From the NCBI GenBank assembly GCA_030628905.1, contig DAOVQB010000156.1, positions 1 through 10,749 of the forward strand: a stretch of 10,749 nucleotides of DNA, read 5' to 3'. Of this stretch, positions 1-7,400 are shown piece by piece. Below the pieces are notes generated by a model. The model was not told where the DNA came from. It made no database searches and worked only from the letters and a program-made list of their open reading frames with translations. The stretch comes from DAOVQB01 sp023128935 (lineage in GTDB: Bacteria > Eisenbacteria > RBG-16-71-46 > CAIMUX01 > WJJG01). Numbering within the stretch: position 1 is the stretch's first letter; each line of letters starts with the position of its first letter. The translations under genes and the position numbers were made by a program.

Positions 1-145
1 CCTTGCTGGCGGATTGCGTCGCCTTTCTGGCGGACTGCGTCGCCTTTCTGGCGGACTGCGTCACCTTGCTGGCGGACTGCGTCACCTTGCTGGCGGACTG
101 CGTCGCCTTGCTCGCGGACTGCGTCACCTTGCTGGCGGACTGCGT
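1..145 (-). repeat. 21-bp in-frame tandem repeat (7 copies, continues past the edge)
   Basis: Reading the minus strand from 145, the unit ACGCAGTCCGCCAGCAAGGTG recurs every 21 bases: six full copies plus 19 bases of a seventh. Copies differ only at a few positions (AGC/AGA for Ser/Arg, GTG/GCG for Val/Ala, one CAG/CAA, one GCC/GCG). The unit encodes the heptad TQSA(S/R)K(A/V), which puts Ala and Ala/Val at a 3-4 spacing and one Lys per turn pair, as in an alanine-type coiled coil. The near identity of synonymous positions points to recent expansion by slippage or unequal recombination. Because the unit is 21 bases, copy-number change would keep the frame. Confidence 0.95.
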
Positions 146-580
146 CGCCTTTCTGGCCTGAGCTCTTGACTTACTGGGCATCGCCGCGTTCTCCCTTTCA
201 CGCGCAGTCGCCTTTCTGGCCTGCGCAACTACCTTGCCACCGCGGGCGCTTTCCATCTTTTCCCGGGGCAGCCTATTCCGTGCCCGGGCAACGTTCTGCT
301 GCGCCTGAGACGACGTTTCCTTCACTCGCGCGGTTGCCTGTCTGGTCCGGGCCGACGCCTTGCGTATACGCCCGGCTGGTTTTTTCACCCGCGCGATCGA
401 CTGCGCGGCCCCGGGACGTTTCCGTGGAGCGAAAAGCGGCTTGCGGGTCCTCGCCTGAGCCTTCATCAGCGCCTCAATGAGACCATCCTTCGACAGAGCG
501 CTGCGCCCGCGGATCTCCAGTTTGCGTGCGATCTCCATGATCTTGTCGCGGGTAAACGCTTCCAGTTCTGCGCGCCTCAT
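1..580 (-). CDS. Rho-N/SAP-like protein with basic H1-like heptad-repeat tail (3' end beyond window)
   Basis: The frame is open from an ATG at 580 to the left edge, 193 codons with no stop, so the gene is partial. A good Shine-Dalgarno (GAGGAG, about 9 bases before the ATG) supports this start. Residues 1-42 form a predicted two-to-three-helix unit ending in RGRSALSKDGLIEALMKA, which resembles the Rho termination factor N-terminal/SAP-like fold, a small nucleic-acid-binding or helical domain. Residues 43-145 are rich in Ala, Arg, Lys and Gln and nearly free of bulky hydrophobics, like histone-H1-type tails. From residue 146 the chain is a strict heptad, TQSA(S/R)K(A/V), repeated seven times to the edge. 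Rho-N domains in bacteria sometimes precede DUF4912, and such proteins can lie near GH57 genes; whether DUF4912 follows here cannot be seen. Function is unknown; nucleic-acid or polymer binding is an inference. The gene lies 105 bases after the GH57 stop on the same strand. Confidence 0.85.
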   Translation of the reverse strand, partial: MRRAELEAFTRDKIMEIARKLEIRGRSALSKDGLIEALMKAQARTRKPLFAPRKRPGAAQSIARVKKPAGRIRKASARTRQATARVKETSSQAQQNVARARNRLPREKMESARGGKVVAQARKATARERENAAMPSKSRAQARKATQSASKVTQSASKATQSASKVTQSASKVTQSARKATQSARKATQSASK

Positions 581-588
581 AACCTCAA

Positions 589-596
589 TCTCCTCT
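589..596 (-). promoter_or_regulatory. Shine-Dalgarno of the Rho-N-like gene
   Basis: On the minus strand AGAGGAG sits about 9 bases before the ATG at 580. It is the clearest support for this start codon and for the reality of an open frame that has no stop inside the window. Confidence 0.7.
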
Positions 597-685
597 ATGT
601 AAGCACAATGTCAAGTACAAGCAGAAGCGAAAGGCGGGAGGAGCCTGTCCCTGGGCCGGCGATCCACAGTTCCAAGCTCAAGGGA

Positions 686-3283
686 TTACCCCTCACCATT
701 TCCCGCGGAGCCAGAGAGTCCCGTACTACTCTGTTCGAGGATCCAATGTATGTTCAGATTGAGGGCATCAGCTAGAGCCTCAAACGCCCGCCAGCATCTA
801 CCTCCATCCGGAGCCCCCTCCTTCGCACATTCGAGAAGGGCGGCCCTGTGCTTCCCCAGAACCAGGAAGCTTAGGTCCTCCAAGGGCCTACGGTCCAGCG
901 GAAAGTGGAACTGATAGCTGCTCTTAATCACCTCCACGCACTGCTCGGTCCAGAGTGGATCGGGTCGACTGAGGATCTTCTCGAGGAGCATGGTAATCAC
1001 GTGCCCAAAGGCCTGCGTGAGTGCCGTATTTGAGATCTCCAGATCGTTCTCGCGCGCGAACTCGAGTAGTTCGGAGATCTCCGATATGAGCCCCCCATGG
1101 ACGTCATTACCATCACATGTGGGCGGCAACTTGGCTCCCTCTATGGAATTGCCGCTTCTCGCAAGCCATCCCAGGAAGCTGGCCTCCAAGCGTTCGGCCT
1201 TCTCCGCAAGCATCCTGTTGAGCACATGCTCAGCGGCGGCCTGCAAGATCGGCGGCACCGGGATTCCAACCTCGTGGCAGGTTGTCATCAGATCACGCCC
1301 CTGATGGAAGAGATCCGTGAGCAGGTGATCCTGTTTCTCCAGGATCGACTCGTAGGCCTTCTGAATGATCTGCTCCCGGTTCTCCGCCACTAGGTCTCGC
1401 AGGGTGAGGGCTTGGGTGCTTGTGAGATCCTTGATCTCCGCCTCGCTAGGTGTTCCCGGAAACCGCTCGGCGCCCGGCTGATCGAACAGCTCATCCCTTC
1501 CGGGCAAAACGTAGCAGCGGATTTCCGCAGGCCCGGCATAGTAGACATGAACCTCAAAGCGGTGGCGATCCCCGGTGTCGCGATGGATCAGCTCAATCAG
1601 GCTGTGATAGCTGGTCTCCAGCCCCTCCTCTCCCGCCGCGGGTTCTGCTCTCTGAGACCAGATGCTGTGTGCATCGTACCGGAACTGACGTTGCTCAGGC
1701 TCACGCCCCAGGACTGCGGCGCCCAGCGCCAGGCTCCCCGCCACTCCTCGCGGCTGGATCCGCTGAGGCAGCACAAAACGACGGTAGATATCCGCGCCGG
1801 TGCCCATTTCCGGGAGATTGCTCCGGGCCTCGCTGAGGTATTCCAGTAGCATCTTCTCGAGATCCAGTCTCTGCCAGGGTCGCGCCAGTTCGATGGCGCG
1901 GCATGCATAGGCCATGTTCTGGACCGTCTCGATGCCGGAGATGTCTGCAAAGAACCAGGCGCAGCTGGTGTACATGTACATCGCATGTCGCTGGGATTCG
2001 AGCAGGCTCCAGAGCTTGTGGCGCTCGGCCTCATCCAGCGGCTTGCGGGCGTGCTGCTGCAACAACGCCTCGCGAGTGGATGGTTCCTGCTCCAGCATCA
2101 CCAGGATGTAGTCATCCCGGGCCGCCCAGGGATCCTTCACCAGCGGACTGACTTGCTCAAGGTAGGTTTCGACGAGTCGGTCACGAACCATGTCGAAGCC
2201 TCGCCGCAGTGGTGTCCGCCAGCGCTGATTCCAATTCTCGCCGGCAGACGTCGAACACCCGCAATCCCGCTCCCACCGGCCAACGCCGTGAGCACAGCTC
2301 CAGGCCGTACCTTCGTCCTGGTCTCCGAAGTTCAAGTTGACCTCATACTCCGGGGGATGGAGATCCAGATAGCGGCCGTAGTTTGTCAGCCGGACCCCGT
2401 GCGGATCCGCCTGGCGTCGGATCAGATGCGACAGACACATGTCCGCGAAAGGCTCGTGGTGCCCATAGATCTCACCATCGGTGGCCACATTTACCAATCC
2501 CTGCTCTCCATCGATCCCCCCGCCCGATTGGATCAGACGCTTGCTCAGTTGCGAGGAATCCCGGAGGAGATGCGCGAAGCTGATGTCCGCGGCCAGGGGG
2601 CCGTCGTAGAAGAAAACATCGATGTAGCGATTCGGGATCCGGTGCCGCCGCGAATCCTTGAGAAAGAAGCGATAGGACCGCTGGGGGTTAACCTTTCCAC
2701 CCGCGGCATCCGTCCACCCGCGGCTCCGGTCGAGCGGACGCACCCGCAATGCCTGATAGGGTGACAGTATGATGTAACGGAGGCCCTGCTCGATCAGCAG
2801 CTTGGCTGTCTCGAGGTTGATGGCTGTCTCGGCGAGCCAGATCGACTCGCTCTTGCGGCCAAAACGCCACTCGAAGTCCCGCAATCCCCAGATAACCTGC
2901 GTGCGTTTGTCCCGGTAATTGGCGAGCGGCATGATCATATGGTTGTACACGTGAGCGATCGCATTCCCATGCCCGTCCTGAAGCTTTGCGCCTAGACGAT
3001 CACCTTCGATGATCTGCTTGTAGACCCTGGGGACGTTCGCCTCCATCCAGCTCAGGAGCGTGGGACCAAAGTCGAAGTTGATGAACGCGTAGTTGTTGAC
3101 GATCTCATAGATTTGGTTCCTCTCACCCAGCACCCGGCTGCGGGCATTGGGCCGATAGCACTCGTCCGTGATCCGCTCATTCCAGTCATGAGCCGGGTAG
3201 GCACTCGGCTGCCGCGGGATGAGACCCGACCAGGGATTCTCTCGAGGGGGCTGATAGAAGTGTCCATGAATGACGACGTACAT
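686..3283 (-). CDS. GH57 glycoside hydrolase with DUF3536 C-terminal region
   Basis: An 865-residue protein with no signal peptide, so probably cytoplasmic. It opens with MYVVIHGHFYQPPRENPW, the signature start of the GH57/DUF3536 family, where the HGHFYQPP block replaces the HQP motif of GH57 region 1. SIWLAETAIN (residues 147-156) matches the GH57 motif carrying the nucleophile, making E152 the candidate. ATDGEIYGHH (267-276) matches the block carrying the acid/base, making D269 the candidate. The family's WSCAHG..RW...CGC block is at 328-343. The remaining about 500 residues are the DUF3536-type helical region. GH57 members act on alpha-glucans (amylases, branching enzymes, 4-alpha-glucanotransferases), but to my knowledge no substrate is established for the DUF3536 branch. 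The ATG lies 9 bases after the sirtuin stop, and a weak AAGG overlaps that stop, suggesting coupled translation. Catalytic assignments are by motif only. Confidence 0.96.
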   Translation of the reverse strand: MYVVIHGHFYQPPRENPWSGLIPRQPSAYPAHDWNERITDECYRPNARSRVLGERNQIYEIVNNYAFINFDFGPTLLSWMEANVPRVYKQIIEGDRLGAKLQDGHGNAIAHVYNHMIMPLANYRDKRTQVIWGLRDFEWRFGRKSESIWLAETAINLETAKLLIEQGLRYIILSPYQALRVRPLDRSRGWTDAAGGKVNPQRSYRFFLKDSRRHRIPNRYIDVFFYDGPLAADISFAHLLRDSSQLSKRLIQSGGGIDGEQGLVNVATDGEIYGHHEPFADMCLSHLIRRQADPHGVRLTNYGRYLDLHPPEYEVNLNFGDQDEGTAWSCAHGVGRWERDCGCSTSAGENWNQRWRTPLRRGFDMVRDRLVETYLEQVSPLVKDPWAARDDYILVMLEQEPSTREALLQQHARKPLDEAERHKLWSLLESQRHAMYMYTSCAWFFADISGIETVQNMAYACRAIELARPWQRLDLEKMLLEYLSEARSNLPEMGTGADIYRRFVLPQRIQPRGVAGSLALGAAVLGREPEQRQFRYDAHSIWSQRAEPAAGEEGLETSYHSLIELIHRDTGDRHRFEVHVYYAGPAEIRCYVLPGRDELFDQPGAERFPGTPSEAEIKDLTSTQALTLRDLVAENREQIIQKAYESILEKQDHLLTDLFHQGRDLMTTCHEVGIPVPPILQAAAEHVLNRMLAEKAERLEASFLGWLARSGNSIEGAKLPPTCDGNDVHGGLISEISELLEFARENDLEISNTALTQAFGHVITMLLEKILSRPDPLWTEQCVEVIKSSYQFHFPLDRRPLEDLSFLVLGKHRAALLECAKEGAPDGGRCWRAFEALADALNLNIHWILEQSSTGLSGSAGNGEG

Positions 3284-3292
3284 GACTTGGCC

Positions 3293-4126
3293 TTAGGTTC
3301 CGATTCCCGCTTCGGGCTCGCCCGGCATTGTCCTTCCAAGATCCGTATCGACCTCCCCTCCCTCCGCCAGCACAGGAAGCACTTCGCCCGCGGCCTGGTG
3401 GAGCAAGGCATCAGCTAGATAATCGAACGGTGTGGGGGTTTTGTTGATGATGATCAGCTTTGCCCCGCTGGCTCTCGCCCTCTCGGGGAGGGCCGCCGCC
3501 GGATAGACCTGAAGAGAACTGCCCACCGCTATCAGCAGGTCGCAGGTGGTTGAATACCGGGCCGCATCCATCAGGGCCTCCTGGGGAAGCGCCTCGCCGA
3601 AGAAAACGACCTTAGGTTTCAGCATCCCGCCACACTCAGGGCACCGCGGCGGGAGCTCCTTCTCCAGCAGCTGATAAACGGTCTCCATTGTGAAGCTCCC
3701 AGAGCAGTTCAGGCAACCGATCCGCCGGGTGTTGCCATGCAGCTCAATCACGCGCTGCGAACCGGCAGCCTGATGCAGCCCGTCGATGTTCTGGGTGATA
3801 ATGGCAGACAGTTTTCCAGCGCGCTCCATCTCAGCCAGGGCCAGGTGACCTGGATTTGGTTTGGCGGCGGAGATGGCTTTGTAGCGCAGATCCCTGAAGA
3901 ACCGCCAGAAGGGAGCAGGATCTCTGAGGAAGAAGTCGATCTGGACCGTCTTCTGGGGATCGTACGCCTTCCAGAGACTGTTCTCCGCATCCCGGTAGGT
4001 CGGGATGCCGCTCTCAGCCGAGATCCCTGCCCCGGTAAAGGCGACCATTCGTGAGGCCTGCCCAACCAGCTGCCTGGCTCGGATCAGGGCCTCATCCTCG
4101 CTTCGGAAATCTTTTCCTGGGTGCAT
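3293..4126 (-). CDS. Sir2-family NAD-dependent protein deacylase (sirtuin)
   Basis: A 277-residue cytoplasmic sirtuin of normal bacterial length, which would use NAD+ to remove acyl groups from lysine, giving nicotinamide and O-acyl-ADP-ribose. All family landmarks are visible: the NAD-binding TGAGISAESGIP at 31-42, followed by TYRD; TQNIDGLH at 111-118; catalytic His130 in ELHGN; a zinc site of C138-x2-C141 and C162-x2-C165; GSS at 202-204; and INK at 227-229. The desuccinylase-type Y-x-x-R of SIRT5/CobB appears as R78-D-L-R81: the Arg is kept but the Tyr is not. This argues mildly for a deacetylase rather than a succinyl-lysine specialist, an inference from hand alignment. The first in-frame ATG is used, with AGGA about 12 bases upstream; no other Met occurs before residue 27, which would cut into the NAD motif. 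It is the first gene of the leftward unit. Physiological substrates are not known from sequence. Confidence 0.96.
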   Translation of the reverse strand: MHPGKDFRSEDEALIRARQLVGQASRMVAFTGAGISAESGIPTYRDAENSLWKAYDPQKTVQIDFFLRDPAPFWRFFRDLRYKAISAAKPNPGHLALAEMERAGKLSAIITQNIDGLHQAAGSQRVIELHGNTRRIGCLNCSGSFTMETVYQLLEKELPPRCPECGGMLKPKVVFFGEALPQEALMDAARYSTTCDLLIAVGSSLQVYPAAALPERARASGAKLIIINKTPTPFDYLADALLHQAAGEVLPVLAEGGEVDTDLGRTMPGEPEAGIGT

Positions 4127-4220
4127 GTTACGCCGCGATCCTGCTCCTGATGTAACTGCCTTCCAACGTAGGACTAACTAATCCCGGGTCGGATCTGAAG
4201 GCCCGTTGCTCCGGTACATT

Positions 4221-4307
4221 CCCGCGAGCTGCGCCTACCCGCAGACTGCGTACTGCTCGCGAGCTGCGCCTATCCGCCGGCTATGAGCTTCCCGCAAGCT
4301 GCGCACC
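4221..4307. repeat. Iteron-like array, about five units spaced 17/18 bases
   Basis: Related blocks start at 4221 (CCCGCGAGCTGCGCCTA), 4238 (CCCGCAGACTGCG), 4256 (CTCGCGAGCTGCGCCTA), 4273 (TCCGCCGGCTATG) and 4291 (CCCGCAAGCTGCG), so the steps are 17, 18, 17 and 18. Units 1 and 3 share 15 identical bases in a row and define a 35-base higher-order period; unit 5 keeps the same register, and units 2 and 4 are degenerate. The steps are not multiples of three and no reading frame explains them. The array could be a cooperative protein-binding region controlling either divergent gene, or a decayed repeat; the sequence alone does not decide. Confidence 0.75.
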
Positions 4308-4344
4308 GCCCCCGAATTGGGCCAAGGTCCATCCGGGATGCCCC

Positions 4345-4373
4345 TTGTGACTGAAAGCCACCAATGCTACACT
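4345..4373 (+). promoter_or_regulatory. Candidate sigma70-like promoter for the first C25 protease
   Basis: TTGTGA at 4345-4350 and TACACT at 4368-4373 are separated by exactly 17 bases; each matches the consensus hexamer at four of six positions. Transcription would begin near 4380, giving a leader of about 80 bases before the ATG at 4462. The pair begins 38 bases to the right of the repeat array, where an array-bound regulator could act. Phylum-specific sigma preferences are unknown, so this is tentative. Confidence 0.35.
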
Positions 4374-4450
4374 CATTCTGTAATGCATTGCCATCAGGAT
4401 CCATAACTTTCGATCCGCAAGATACGCATTGCTTTTGGCCGCAACAGGAT

Positions 4451-4455
4451 GGAGG
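4451..4455 (+). promoter_or_regulatory. Shine-Dalgarno fixing the first protease start at 4462
   Basis: GGAGG lies 6 bases before the ATG at 4462. This makes 4462 the start in preference to an in-frame TTG at 4429, which would add 11 residues before a typical signal peptide. Confidence 0.8.
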
Positions 4456-4461
4456 TCCCCA

Positions 4462-7400
4462 ATGCTGCCCAATCATTCGCCCAGAATGCCGCGCAACGGA
4501 TTGCTCCTTGGGATGGCCCTGCTGGCCACTCTGGCCCTATCTGGAGCTGCAGGCGCAAAATGGGTTGACCTAGGCGGAGGTCCGCTCGACGTCACCCTAA
4601 TTGAGAGCGACGGCGCACGAAGCATCATTGAGATCACACTCGGGGGGTTTGAAGCCACCCCGGTCACCATCGATAGTGAGACCTACTATGAGATCGCGCT
4701 CGAGGGAACTAGCGTCCAGCAGGAGAAGGGGTTCCCGGCCCTGCCCGATGTTCGCCGGAGTGTGATCATCCCAGACGATCAGGAGATGTCCATAACCCTG
4801 CTCTCGAGCACATATGTGGACCTACCGGGCATGCCCATTGCCCCGTCGAAGGGTCACTTGCCGCGTTCGATCAATCCGGAGACCGTTCCATATACGTTCG
4901 GCCAATTCTACCAGACAGATACTGTCTATCCACCAAGTGTTGTGGAAGCCCACGATCCGTACATCCTGCGCGATTTCCGCGGGATCGTCGCGGACGCGAA
5001 CGCCTTTCAGTACATGAATGACGGACAGACCCTGCGCGTCTACACACACATGCGCCTCGAGGTCACGCCCGTGGGTCCGGGAATGATCAATGTACTCGAT
5101 CGCCCAGGTCATCCGGAGACGATGGACCCGCAGTTCGTGAAGCTCTACGAGCATCACTTCCTAAACTACGACAACAAGCGCTACGATCCCGTTCTTGAGG
5201 ATGGCGGCCTCCTAATTATCACATACGATGCTTTCCTGCCAAACGTTGAGCCGCTCTATCTATGGAAGATGCAGAAAGGGCTGCTGACGAAGCTGGTCAC
5301 GCTCTCTGAAACGGGATCAACTTCGGGTCAAATCCTAAGCTACATACAGAACGAGTATAACACCGGCTGGCTCGGCTACGTGCTCCTCGTGGGTGACGCG
5401 CCGCAGCTGCCCACGATCGACTACTCGAGCGGTTCTGATCCGAGCTACTCCCTACTGGCCGGCGGCGACAGCTACCCGGACATCTTCGTGGGCCGGCTCT
5501 CCGCAGAGAACCCCTCGCAGGTTGACACCCAGGTTCAGCGCACGATCACCTACGAGCGGGACGCGCCCGCCGGCGTCGTCTGGCCCCAATACGGCTGCGG
5601 GATCGCCTCGAACCAGGGCCCCGGCCACCACGGCGAATATGACGATGAGCACGAGGATCTGATCCGCGAGAAGCTGTTGGCCTACGGCTACATCCATGTC
5701 GATCAGATCTACGACCCGTACGGCACGTCCACAATGGTAACGAACGCCATGAACGAGGGTCGGGGCATCGTCAACTACACGGGGCATGGCAGCACGACAT
5801 CGTGGGGTTCAACGGGTTTCAGCAACTCCCATGTCAACGCGCTCGTCAATGACAACATGCTCCCCTTCATCGTCAGCGTGGCCTGTTATAACGGCAACTT
5901 CACCAGCGCCACTTGCTTCGCGGAGGCCTGGTTGCGGGCAACCCACGATGATCAGCCAACCGGCGCGATCGCGGCCTACATGTCCACGGCCGGCCAATCC
6001 TGGAGCCCACCCATGGACATGCAGGATGAGGCCGTTGATCTGCTTGTGGCCGACGAGATGCGCACCATTGGTGGCCTCTGGTTCAACGGCTCCTGCCTGA
6101 TGATCGATCTCAACGGAGGGCAGGGAGAGCATGAATTCAAGTGCTGGACCATCTTCGGTGACCCTTCGCTTGCTGTGCGCACGAAGGCGCCAGAGGAGAT
6201 GGCAGTAAGCCACACCGGAACCCTGTTCCTGGGCCAGGACGAGTATGATGTGCACATCCCCGGCGTAGAGGGGGCCCTTTGCGCCCTGTACAACGAGGAG
6301 GTCATCTATGGCACCGCGCTGACCAATGGCGCCGGGATGGCCACAATCAGCTTGGATCCGCTGCCACCGGAGCCGATGAATCTCACGCTCACTGTGACAG
6401 CATACAACAAGGTGACCTACGTCGGCGATGTAGAGGTCATCCCTGCGGAAGGACCCTATCTGCTGATCGACGAGGTGGTCTATATCGACTCGGGTGGCGA
6501 TGGCCTCGTCAACGCCGGTGAGACAGTGGATATGCTGGTAAAGCTGCGGAACGTCGGAATCGAGACGGCTGCAAATGTCAACGCGGAGATCACAGACTGC
6601 ACGGAACTCATCGATCTGATCGTGGCCTTCCAGACCTACCCCGACATTCCACCGGGAGGTGAGGCTTGGTGCGATGCGCCCTACAGCTTCGGCGTCGCCC
6701 CCCATTGCCCCGACGGGCACACGGAACTGATGCCGCTGCTGATCTATGGCGAGGAGCGGCTCACCTGGAACGCGCAGATCTCCTTCGTCGTCCATGCGCC
6801 CGACATCTCTGTGGAATCGATTGAGATCGACGACACTATCGGTGGCGACGGCAATTACCGCCTGGATCCGGGCGAAACAGCCACGGTTGCCATCACGCTG
6901 CTCAACGCCGGCAGCGGGCGGCTCGACGACATCACAGGCATCTTCACCTGCAGCCACCCGCAAGTGACCATCCTGGCCGGCACGGGGACGCACGCGGGTC
7001 TCGGCGAAGGTGAAAGCGGTCTTTTGGAACCGATCTTCGAGGTATCAGTTGATCCGGCTTTCGCGGCCTTCGCAGCCGACTTCGGCCTGCAGGTGACAGG
7101 CACCAACAGCTACGATCATCTCTTTGAGATACCGCTTCCGATCGGCGGGTTCTATGAGACCGTCGAACAGGGCTCCCCGGGCTGGACGCACTATTTTGCC
7201 ACAGCCGGATTCAATGATGAATGGCACATCTCAACCCAGCGCAACCACACACCCAACGGCACCCATAGCTGGAAATGTGGAGATACGGGCTTCGGCAGCT
7301 ACGGCAATCTTCTGGACGCCGCGCTGGAGACGCCTGCCGTGACCATCGCCGGTGAGTGCGAGCTGCTCTTCTGGATGTGGATCGATGCTGAAGAAAGCGG

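Larger units (their letters stand above)
4127..4461. other. Divergent intergenic region between sirtuin and first protease
   Basis: These 335 bases hold no convincing gene. From left to right they contain the weak sirtuin ribosome binding site (AGGAGCAGGA on the minus strand, just right of 4126), the 17/18-base repeat array, and the rightward promoter candidate and ribosome binding site. I found no leftward promoter with two good hexamers; one must exist here or inside the repeat array if the sirtuin gene heads its transcript. A palindromic AATGCATT and a short GGATC...GATCC inverted repeat (5-bp arms) occur in the likely 5' leader of the protease mRNA but are too weak to call. Confidence 0.8.

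Noticed and set aside
1..145. Left-edge repeats as a CRISPR array
   Set aside because: Units are contiguous at 21 bases without spacers and are in frame with a coding sequence.
166..480. 104-codon plus-strand open frame at the left edge
   Set aside because: Antisense to the Rho-N-like gene, which has a ribosome binding site, a domain-like head and an in-frame repeat.
609..614. TTGACA hexamer upstream of the Rho-N-like gene on the minus strand
   Set aside because: Only 28 bases from the start codon and overlapping the ribosome-site spacing; no usable -10 hexamer at 16-18 bases.
1985..2764. 259-codon plus-strand open frame inside the GH57 gene
   Set aside because: Overlaps the conserved GH57 acid/base and Cys-motif region on the other strand and has no family features of its own.
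4254..4270. Similarity (14 of 17 bases) between an intergenic repeat unit and one coding repeat copy at 109-125
   Set aside because: Short and GC-rich, best for a single variant copy, and the periods differ (17/18 versus 21 bases); chance or shared composition is enough.
4429..4461. In-frame TTG start 11 codons upstream of the first protease ATG
   Set aside because: The ATG at 4462 has a GGAGG at ideal spacing and begins a normal signal peptide; the TTG has no such site.
5809..6993. 394-codon open frame on the minus strand inside the first protease gene
   Set aside because: It lies antisense to a protein with clear catalytic motifs; the translation shows no recognisable domain and is typical of a shadow frame in GC-rich coding DNA.
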